64,000 nt of DNA. Origin: Bifidobacterium sp. ESL0682. Lineage in GTDB: Bacteria > Actinomycetota > Actinomycetes > Actinomycetales > Bifidobacteriaceae. The notes under the pieces are model-generated. The model was given only the letters and a program-made list of their open reading frames with translations, had not been told where the DNA came from and did no database searches. How positions within the stretch are numbered: the stretch's first letter is position 1; each line of letters opens with the position of its first letter. The stretch is from contig NZ_CP113942.1 of NCBI RefSeq assembly GCF_029392815.1, forward strand, positions 310,001-374,000, read 5' to 3'. Made by a program: the position numbers and the translations under genes. Below, one piece after another: positions 55,301-64,000 of this stretch.

Positions 55301-56128
55301 ATGCGAGGAGAAGCGTCGTTACAGGCTGATCGCACATCGCGTGATTCCCTGGCCCCTAGATTGAAGGAGAAGGGAACCGATGCGTGGCGTATCGGCGAGG
55401 AGCTGTTCGTCGTCACCAATCTGCTTGATCACAACGACCAAGTGGAGCGTTCGCTCACCGACCCGTCCCGTCCGTCGACCGATAAGGTTGCGCTCATCAA
55501 CAACATTCTGGCCGGCCAAGCCGATGCCCTTACGGCCGATATTCTGTCCGATCTGGTTTCTCGTAATTGGAGCCGGGTCAAGGATATCGCCAACGCCGTC
55601 GAGGATTTCGCGGTTGACGCCATGATGTACTACGCCGACGCAACCGACAGCACGCTCACGGTTTCCGTGGAGCTGGCGCAGATTCATTCCGCCATGCTCA
55701 AGATGTCGGTGTTGCGTTCGAAGCTCTCGGATGATTTCGTGCCGGCCAAGGCTCGCCTCGATTTGCTGCACTCCGTTCTTGACGGCTCTCAGCTCAATAA
55801 GGTGACTATGCGACTGGCAGAACATGCAGTCGCGAATCCGCGTAACCGTCGTTTCCTGGAGACCTTGCAATGGCTGATCGCCAAGTTCACCCGTCATATG
55901 GGTGAATCGATGGTAACGGTCACCACGGCCACGCCGCTGGATGAAGCGCAGATCAAGCGTCTGGTGTCGATTTACTCGGCCAAGCTCGGACGTCCTGTGC
56001 ATATCGACTCGACGGTCGATCCCTCCGTTATCGGTGGCATGCGTGTGCAGGTCGGCTCGGATGTGACGGACAACACCGTTGCCGCTCAGCTTTCCCAGCT
56101 CAAGCGCAAGGTTGCCACACAGATGTAG
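55301..56128 (+). CDS. atpH: ATP synthase subunit delta
   Basis: The delta subunit links the peripheral stalk to the top of F1. Family features are the helical N-terminal domain and the C-terminal VTVTTATPLDEAQIKRLVS and VDPSVIGGMRVQVGSDVTDNT. At 275 residues it is longer than the usual 180, as in other actinobacteria, because of an N-terminal extension. GGAGGTGAGCA precedes the ATG at 55301. Confidence 0.92.
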   Translation: MRGEASLQADRTSRDSLAPRLKEKGTDAWRIGEELFVVTNLLDHNDQVERSLTDPSRPSTDKVALINNILAGQADALTADILSDLVSRNWSRVKDIANAVEDFAVDAMMYYADATDSTLTVSVELAQIHSAMLKMSVLRSKLSDDFVPAKARLDLLHSVLDGSQLNKVTMRLAEHAVANPRNRRFLETLQWLIAKFTRHMGESMVTVTTATPLDEAQIKRLVSIYSAKLGRPVHIDSTVDPSVIGGMRVQVGSDVTDNTVAAQLSQLKRKVATQM

Positions 56129-56151
56129 CCGGAACGCCGGAACAAACAAAA

Positions 56152-56170
56152 AGGCGCCGTAAAGGTGCCT
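56152..56170 (+). other. Hairpin between atpH and atpA
   Basis: AGGCGCC and GGTGCCT pair with one wobble across a 5-base loop. There is no T-tract, so it is more likely an mRNA-processing or stability element than a terminator. Confidence 0.35.
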
Positions 56171-56215
56171 GTACCAAGACTTATCAGTCAACAAATTAAT
56201 CAATAAGGAGTGATC

Positions 56216-57844
56216 ATGGCAGAACTTACCATTGATCCTGCGAATGTGCGAAAGGCCCTCGACGATTTCGTCGATTCGTACAAGCCCAGCGACACTCCCA
56301 CCCAAGAGGTGGGCTATGTCGCCACGGCCGGCGATGGCATCGCGCATGTAACAGGACTGCCTGGTTGCATGGCCAACGAGCTGCTGACGTTCGAAGACGG
56401 CACGCTCGGCCTGGCTTTCAACCTTGATCCCCGTGAGATCGGCGTGGTTATCCTCGGCGACTTCGCAGGTGTCGAGGAAGGCCAGGAGGTACGGCGCACC
56501 GGTGAGGTGCTTTCCGTGCCGGTCGGTGACGGCTATCTCGGGCGTACGGTTGACCCTCTGGGCAAACCGATCGATGGCTTGGGTGAAATCAAAAGCGAAG
56601 GCCGCAGAATTCTCGAGGCTCAGGCTCCCGATGTGATGCATCGTCATCCCGTCGATCAGCCGCTGTCCACGGGTCTGAAGGCCATCGACGCGATGACGCC
56701 AATCGGCCGTGGTCAGCGCCAGCTCATCATCGGCGATCGCCAGACCGGCAAGACGGCCATCGCGATCGATGCGATCCTGAACCAGAAAGACAACTGGAAG
56801 AGCGGAGACCCGAAGAAGCAGGTGCGCTGCATCTATGTAGCCATCGGCCAGAAGGGTTCCACCATCGCTTCCGTGCGTCAGAGCCTTGAAGAGGCAGGCG
56901 CTATGGAATACACCACGATTGTGGCCAGCCCGGCTTCCGATTCCGCTGGTTTCAAATACATCGCACCCTACACCGGCTCGGCCATCGGCCAGCACTGGAT
57001 GTATCACGGCAAGCACGTCCTCATCGTCTTCGATGATCTGTCGAAGCAGGCTGAGGCCTACCGTTCGATTTCCCTGCTGCTGCGTCGCCCGCCGGGGCGT
57101 GAAGCTTACCCGGGAGATGTGTTCTATCTGCACTCCCGTCTGCTCGAACGCTGCGCCAGGCTCTCCGATGACCTTGGTGGCGGCTCGATGACCGGTCTGC
57201 CGATCGTAGAGACGAAGGCGAACGATGTGTCCGCCTACATCCCGACGAACGTCATTTCGATCACCGACGGCCAGATCTTCTTGCAGTCCGACCTGTTCAA
57301 CGCCAACCAGCGTCCCGCTGTGGACGTCGGCATCTCCGTGTCCCGCGTCGGTGGCGCGGCCCAGAGCAAGGCGCTGAAGAAGGTTTCCGGCACGCTGAAG
57401 ATCTCGCTGGCACAGTACCGCTCGTTGCAGTCCTTCGCGATGTTCGCTTCCGATCTGGATGCGGCTTCCAAGGCTCAGCTCACCCGCGGCGCTCGTTTGA
57501 CCGAACTGCTGAAGCAGCCCCAGTTCTCCCCGTATTCGATGGAGCAGGAGGTCGTCTCCGTGTGGGCCGGCACCCATGGCAAGCTCGATGACCTCGAGAT
57601 CGCTGACGTGCTGCCCTTCGAGCATGGTTTGTTGGATTATGTCGAGCACAACACCGACATCATGAAGACCATTCGCGACACCGGTGACTTCACCGCTGAG
57701 ACGGAGAAGGCTTTGGATGCAGCTGTCGAGGAGTATCGCGGCAACTACGTGACCAAGGCCGGCAAGCCGTTGGTCGTCGATAAGCCGACTGCCACCACGC
57801 CCACGAAGATCGAGCAGGAAAAGATTGTAGCGGGGGATAAGTAA
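56216..57844 (+). CDS. atpA: ATP synthase subunit alpha
   Basis: The non-catalytic nucleotide-binding subunit of F1. Walker A is [27 protein letters not shown] carries Walker B, and [20 protein letters not shown] is the family signature. I chose the ATG at 56216 (542 residues, MAELTIDP) with AAGGAG 5 bases upstream. An in-frame GTG at 56210 falls on the ribosome site itself. Confidence 0.96.
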   Translation: MAELTIDPANVRKALDDFVDSYKPSDTPTQEVGYVATAGDGIAHVTGLPGCMANELLTFEDGTLGLAFNLDPREIGVVILGDFAGVEEGQEVRRTGEVLSVPVGDGYLGRTVDPLGKPIDGLGEIKSEGRRILEAQAPDVMHRHPVDQPLSTGLKAIDAMTPIGRGQRQLIIGDRQTGKTAIAIDAILNQKDNWKSGDPKKQVRCIYVAIGQKGSTIASVRQSLEEAGAMEYTTIVASPASDSAGFKYIAPYTGSAIGQHWMYHGKHVLIVFDDLSKQAEAYRSISLLLRRPPGREAYPGDVFYLHSRLLERCARLSDDLGGGSMTGLPIVETKANDVSAYIPTNVISITDGQIFLQSDLFNANQRPAVDVGISVSRVGGAAQSKALKKVSGTLKISLAQYRSLQSFAMFASDLDAASKAQLTRGARLTELLKQPQFSPYSMEQEVVSVWAGTHGKLDDLEIADVLPFEHGLLDYVEHNTDIMKTIRDTGDFTAETEKALDAAVEEYRGNYVTKAGKPLVVDKPTATTPTKIEQEKIVAGDK

Positions 57845-57847
57845 CCC

Positions 57848-60355
<2,508 letters not shown>

Positions 60356-60356
<1 letters not shown>

Positions 60357-60649
60357 TGGCTGGCTCCACGATGAAGGTGAATATCGTCGCTTCAGATCGA
60401 CCGCTGTGGGCGGGCGAGGCAAAGTCCGTAACCATTCCCGCGAGTTCGGGTGGCATGGGCATCCTTCCCGACCATGAGCCGGTGATGACGGTCATTGACA
60501 AGGGTATTGTCTCGGCCGTGGATGTCGACGGAAACCGCCACAGCTTCGAGATGACCGACGGCTTCGCGTCGTTTGATTCCAATTTGCTCACGGTTGCTGC
60601 TGAGACTGGCGTGGACGTCGAGAAGAAATCGACGGAAGCGGCAGAATAG
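60356..60649 (+). CDS. atpC: ATP synthase subunit epsilon
   Basis: The small rotor subunit that restrains ATP hydrolysis. The N-terminal beta-sandwich is clear (VNIVASDRPLWAGEAKSVTIPA, then GGMGILPDHEPVMTVIDKG). At 97 residues it lacks most of the C-terminal helical arm, as in many actinobacteria. ATG 60356 overlaps the atpD stop; an ATG at 60371 is possible. It closes the operon. Confidence 0.94.
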
Positions 60650-60676
60650 CGCTGTCGCTGACATCTTTCGTCACTT

Positions 60677-60715
60677 AAGTGGAGGCACCGATTCATTTCG
60701 GTGCCTCCACTTTTT
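60677..60715 (+). terminator. Terminator of the ATP synthase operon
   Basis: A perfect stem AGTGGAGGCACCGA with TCGGTGCCTCCACT has a 6-base loop and is followed by TTTT. Confidence 0.95.
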
Positions 60716-60807
60716 AATATCAGAGCCAAGATTGATCTGGATAACGACGTCTGGAATCTCATGAACGGCTGATGTGTTCCTTCCATCGCCTCAGGTACAG
60801 TGGCAGG

Positions 60808-61680
60808 GTGCGAATTATTGTTGCTGATTGCTCTGCCGTCTATTCCGGAAGACTGAATGCCTCGTTGCCCATGGCCAAGCGCGTGCTGATGATCAAGGCC
60901 GACAACAGCCTACTGATCTTCTCCGAACTTGGTTCCTACAAACCGCTTAACTGGATGGCTGCCCCTTGCACCATCCGCGAAGTCACGCCGGAACATGACG
61001 ATGAGATGGTGCCGGAAAGCCAAGAAGAAAGCGCCGAAGCGGTGGCGGATTCGAATGATGACACCGTTACAGCGACTTCGAACAGTGACCTTGCTATAGA
61101 AGATTCTACGGAAATCGATATCGACGTGGCAGCTGACTCGAATGACGACGTTGTTGCAGAGAGTTCAGGGGATACCGATGCTGAAGTGGCGCCGGAGAAG
61201 GTGTTCCGCGTGGCTGCGCAGAAATCGACTGATGTTCTCGAAGTAACGGTGCAGCACGTCTATTCCGACGAGACCTACGATTTGGGGGAGGACCCAGGGC
61301 TCGTCAAGGATGGCGTCGAAGACCATCTTCAGTATTATCTGGCCCAGCAGATTGAGCGCATCGGCAAGGGTGCGAAGCTGGTGCGTCGCGAGTATCCGAC
61401 ACCCGTTGGCCCGGTCGACATCATGGCTATCGACGGCAACGGTCAGCACGTCGCCATCGAAATCAAGCGTCATGGCGGCATCGACGGCGTTGAACAACTT
61501 ACCCGCTACGTGAAGCTCCTCAACAAGGATCCGCTACTCGCTCCGGTCCGAGGCATGTTCGCCGCGCAGACCATCACCCCACAGGCCAAGGTCTTGGCAC
61601 AGGAACGTGGCTTCGACTGCCTCATCCTCGACTATGAGGATATGAAAGGCACCGAGGACGACAGTCTGCGCCTGTTCTGA
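60808..61680 (+). CDS. nucS: Mismatch endonuclease NucS/EndoMS with acidic insertion
   Basis: NucS cuts both strands at mismatches and replaces MutS/MutL repair in many actinobacteria and archaea. The N-terminal DNA-binding domain begins RIIVADCSAVYSGRL. The C-terminal nuclease domain has the catalytic Asp at about residue 204 (GPVDIMAIDG) and E-x-K at about 218-220 (VAIEIKRHGG). The C-terminal LRLF resembles the sliding-clamp-binding motif. An acidic low-complexity stretch (about residues 62-128) sits between the domains and is absent from typical NucS of about 225 residues. The GTG at 60808 is chosen because it gives the family N-terminus. Confidence 0.92.
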   Translation: MRIIVADCSAVYSGRLNASLPMAKRVLMIKADNSLLIFSELGSYKPLNWMAAPCTIREVTPEHDDEMVPESQEESAEAVADSNDDTVTATSNSDLAIEDSTEIDIDVAADSNDDVVAESSGDTDAEVAPEKVFRVAAQKSTDVLEVTVQHVYSDETYDLGEDPGLVKDGVEDHLQYYLAQQIERIGKGAKLVRREYPTPVGPVDIMAIDGNGQHVAIEIKRHGGIDGVEQLTRYVKLLNKDPLLAPVRGMFAAQTITPQAKVLAQERGFDCLILDYEDMKGTEDDSLRLF

Positions 61681-61801
61681 CGAAAGTCAGTATCAAGAAA
61701 ACGTGTCGGTCGGTTCGTTTGGCGTTCTGTTTTTGCTGACTGGTTGTTATTCTGTCTGCTTTTATTGAATCAAAGTCAACGAGGCGTTGCTACGTCATAT
61801 G

Positions 61802-61844
61802 AAAATTCCCGGACATCGCTTGATAGTGGATGTCCGGGAATTTT
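61802..61844. terminator. Bidirectional terminator between nucS and FKBP gene
   Basis: A perfect 16-bp stem AAAATTCCCGGACATC with GATGTCCGGGAATTTT (61802-61817, 61829-61844) lies between converging genes. Confidence 0.92.
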
Positions 61845-61879
61845 GTTTCTCTACTTATTGCTGAATCTCAGCAACCAAC

Positions 61880-62851
61880 TCATTGCTCAGTCTGCATCTC
61901 GCCGTAATCGTAGAGGATATCGACCACGAAGTAAAGCGTCGAATTAGCGGGAATTTTGGCTTGCGCCTGATTGCCGTAGCCCAAAGACGGAGGGATAACC
62001 AGCAGCACCTGAGAGCCAACCGTTTGACCGGCCAAGCCTTGCTTCCAACCTGTGACGACCTGCTGCAGCGAGAACTGCGCGGCCTTGCCCTTGTCCCACG
62101 ATGAATCGAACTTCGAGGGCTTGCCGTCCTTGTCCATCACCCAGCCGGTGTAATGCGCGTCGATGGTGTCTTTCTCATCCACCTGCTTGCCTTTGCCCTT
62201 GATGAGCGGCTGTACGACGAGGTCGTTGCCGGGCTTATAGCCGTTAAAGTCGATGGACGGGGCGCCCTTGCTGTTGAGTGTCACCTTGGGCAGGTTCGCC
62301 GGCACATCGGTGACTTTGTCACCTTCGGCTCGGGTGAGCGACTTGGACTGGGAAACCATGGTGAGCGCCATAATATAAGAAGTTTTGGCGCTGTTCTTGT
62401 CGTTGACGCCGAAGGCCACGGTTGAGTTAATTCTCTGGTCTTTCAGCACGTTGTAATAGGTCTTGTTAATGCTCTGCTCGTTCATCACCATCGAGCAATC
62501 TGGGGTGTTCTTCTCCCAGGTGCTCATCATCTCACCGTCGTCCTTGGCGTTGAGTGCAACAGCCTGCACACAGACGTGATTGTCCTTCTTGATGGGCGCG
62601 CCGTTGCCCTTTTGCAGTACGGCGTAAGAATTATTGACCACGCTCATCGGGGTGTGGAAGGTGATCTTCGGCTTCTTGCCGAGTTCTCCGGTGGCCTTAA
62701 CGCCCGCCATCTGGATGCCGTTCGAATCGGCAGAATTGTTGGAATCGTCGCCTTTACCTGATCCGCAAGCCGCCAAACCGAATGACAGCGCGATGGCGCA
62801 GGCCGCCGCAAGAGCACGGCTGAGCTGTCGTGAAAGATTGTTGTTATGCAT
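61880..62851 (-). CDS. FKBP-type peptidyl-prolyl isomerase lipoprotein
   Basis: An extracellular folding helper of 323 residues. A lipobox (SFGLAAC at about residues 23-29) anchors it to the membrane. The first 190 mature residues form a variable domain. The FKBP domain is at the C-terminus (about 215-315) and includes DTIDAHYTGWVMD, KFDSSWDKGKAAQFSL, VTGWKQGLAGQTVGSQVLL and IPPSLGYGNQAQAKIPANS, a full active-site pattern. Confidence 0.92.
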   Translation of the reverse strand: MHNNNLSRQLSRALAAACAIALSFGLAACGSGKGDDSNNSADSNGIQMAGVKATGELGKKPKITFHTPMSVVNNSYAVLQKGNGAPIKKDNHVCVQAVALNAKDDGEMMSTWEKNTPDCSMVMNEQSINKTYYNVLKDQRINSTVAFGVNDKNSAKTSYIMALTMVSQSKSLTRAEGDKVTDVPANLPKVTLNSKGAPSIDFNGYKPGNDLVVQPLIKGKGKQVDEKDTIDAHYTGWVMDKDGKPSKFDSSWDKGKAAQFSLQQVVTGWKQGLAGQTVGSQVLLVIPPSLGYGNQAQAKIPANSTLYFVVDILYDYGEMQTEQ

Positions 62852-62968
62852 GGTTCACCAGCTTAGCTGCGAACCTTGATTTATACCTGAATGTGCCTGT
62901 GATACGAAAAGCGTTCAGTATAAATTCCCAGCATTCTATCGGATAGGCCTTGTAGAATGTAGAACAAT

Positions 62969-63682
62969 ATGACTTCAGAAAACGATGAACAACAGAAGCG
63001 GAATACGAAACCCACGAAGCATGCGCTGGTCATGCGTGGCGTTGTCGCGCCCATTTTCGGTCTTTTGGCAGTGTTGTTCATCGTGCTGGGCGCGTTGAAC
63101 GCGACCGTCTGGAAACCTGCAAAAGAAATCACTGCGGATACTTCCGTTTCGGGCGCACAATATGTGGTCACCGATCCTGGCATGCTTAACTTGCTCAACA
63201 AAACGGTGACGGTGAAGGTCAAGACGACGGCCGCCGACGATAATGGCAGCAAATCCGCGAAGGGCGAAAACGCCGATTCTTCTGTGAAAACCTGTGTCGC
63301 GATGGGCAGCTCCAAGGATGCTACGGGCTGGTTGGCCGGTCAGGACTACACCCGTATCACCGGCCTGCAAGGTTGGAAGACGCTTTCCAGCAAGACTGCC
63401 AAAGGTCAGAAACTCGCGTCGAGCGGCACGGCGGACGGTGAAGTGGCGTTCAAGGATTCGGATATGTGGTCTTCCGTTCAGTGCAGCAACGGAACTATTT
63501 CGATGAATTTGAACGATGTCAAGGCCGATCAGGTGATGGTTATTGATACTGGGATTTCTTCGGCAAAATCGGGGTCTGACACTGCAGACGCTGCGAGCGG
63601 CAGTGAAACCAATGCATCTGGTGAAGCCAATGCATCTGGCGATTCCAGTGATTCCGCTAAAAGGTCGCACAACCAAAGCTGA
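62969..63682 (+). CDS. Membrane-anchored secreted-domain protein of unknown function
   Basis: 237 residues. A cytoplasmic basic N-terminus is followed by one membrane helix (GVVAPIFGLLAVLFIVLGALNATVW). The external domain has two Cys residues (VKTCVAMG and SSVQCSNG) that could form a disulfide, and VWKPAKEITAD resembles actinobacterial proteins of similar build. A Ser/Ala/Gly/Asn-rich tail includes a short repeat (ASGEANASG). It is 8 bases from the next gene, so they are likely co-expressed. No function is assigned. Confidence 0.75.
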   Translation: MTSENDEQQKRNTKPTKHALVMRGVVAPIFGLLAVLFIVLGALNATVWKPAKEITADTSVSGAQYVVTDPGMLNLLNKTVTVKVKTTAADDNGSKSAKGENADSSVKTCVAMGSSKDATGWLAGQDYTRITGLQGWKTLSSKTAKGQKLASSGTADGEVAFKDSDMWSSVQCSNGTISMNLNDVKADQVMVIDTGISSAKSGSDTADAASGSETNASGEANASGDSSDSAKRSHNQS

Positions 63683-63690
63683 CACTCACC

Positions 63691-64000
63691 ATGCATTGGG
63701 TGCGTCAACAGGTGCCGGATCATGCCACACCGCTCTTCATCGTGGCGGCGGTTTGCGCGGTGCTGACGGTATTGTCGGCTTCGATCTTCGCGATTTCGGC
63801 CAACGAATCGGTCAAGCGCAAGCGCGAGGCTCGTCGTGAGAAGCGAGAAGCGGCAAAGGCCGAGGAGATTTCCATTTCGGAAGCCATGACCGGCAGCTTC
63901 GCCGTTCTGCGCACCAGCATCGTGCACACCACCCATAATCATCGGGCTTCGCACAAAAAGGTAGCGCCTGTCGATACGCCTGCCGCACCGGTCGGAATGT
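63691..64000 (+). CDS. Membrane protein, N-terminal part (cut by window edge)
   Basis: An open frame from ATG 63691 runs to the window end without a stop. It has a membrane helix near the start (LFIVAAVCAVLTVLSASIFAI), then a strongly basic Lys/Arg/Glu/Ala segment and a polar region. No family is recognised from 103 residues. There is no strong ribosome site, so an earlier start or coupling to the preceding gene is possible. Confidence 0.6.
   Translation, partial: MHWVRQQVPDHATPLFIVAAVCAVLTVLSASIFAISANESVKRKREARREKREAAKAEEISISEAMTGSFAVLRTSIVHTTHNHRASHKKVAPVDTPAAPVGM

Overview
The window looks like a chromosomal segment of a Bifidobacterium or close relative (Bifidobacteriaceae, Actinomycetota). 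It is moderately GC-rich, and several actinobacterial hallmarks occur together: a GlnR-type orphan regulator, the mismatch endonuclease NucS/EndoMS, a DUF2469 protein, GlgE, a GatCAB amidotransferase, and a perfect HspR operator (HAIR) in front of clpB. The initiator tRNA and the AtpG and ClpB sequences fit the same group. I saw no CRISPR array, no intact insertion sequence and no prophage.

Layout. 1-3206 holds the end of a trp cluster (trpC partial, trpF, trpB, trpA). 3495-8787 holds a YggS-type PLP protein, an acylphosphatase, a fumarylacetoacetate-hydrolase-family enzyme and clpB. 8906-9885 (minus) is a decayed P1B metal ATPase. 10195-15192 holds rmuC, a PRTase-like gene and a SpoU methyltransferase, then an ABC exporter pair. 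15247-18609 is gatCAB, with gatA frameshifted. 18839-25149 holds a GNAT protein, a DUF2469 protein, a UGM-like FAD enzyme, rho and chorismate mutase. 25247-31549 is mostly minus strand: valS, an orphan solute-binding protein, nth and glnR. 31869-33377 holds a membrane protein and mntP. 33766-39386 is an FbpABC-type import operon that also carries a 2H phosphoesterase and a LacI regulator. 39530-42429 (minus) holds ppa and glgE. 42759-50650 is a surface-protein region: a coiled-coil membrane protein, an adhesin of about 1,824 residues resembling antigen I/II, and a Gly/Gln-rich membrane protein. 51615-52835 holds initiator tRNA and metA. 53430-60649 is the complete F1Fo ATP synthase operon atpBEFHAGDC, with atpG frameshifted. 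60808-64000 holds nucS, an FKBP lipoprotein and two unknown membrane proteins, the last cut by the window edge.

How they work together. The GatCAB, valS and tRNA genes serve translation. The trp genes and chorismate mutase serve aromatic amino acids. ClpB under HspR handles protein stress, and the ATP synthase handles proton balance, which in these fermenters mainly means acid export. The most unusual parts are the LacI/2H-phosphoesterase transport operon, the giant adhesin with a non-canonical sorting signal, the P1B ATPase relic without soluble domains, a 155-bp palindromic element at the end of gatB, and a cluster of DnaA-box-like sites upstream of glgE. Two genes normally indispensable (gatA, atpG) are each broken by one base in a homopolymer, which is best read as sequence error until checked.
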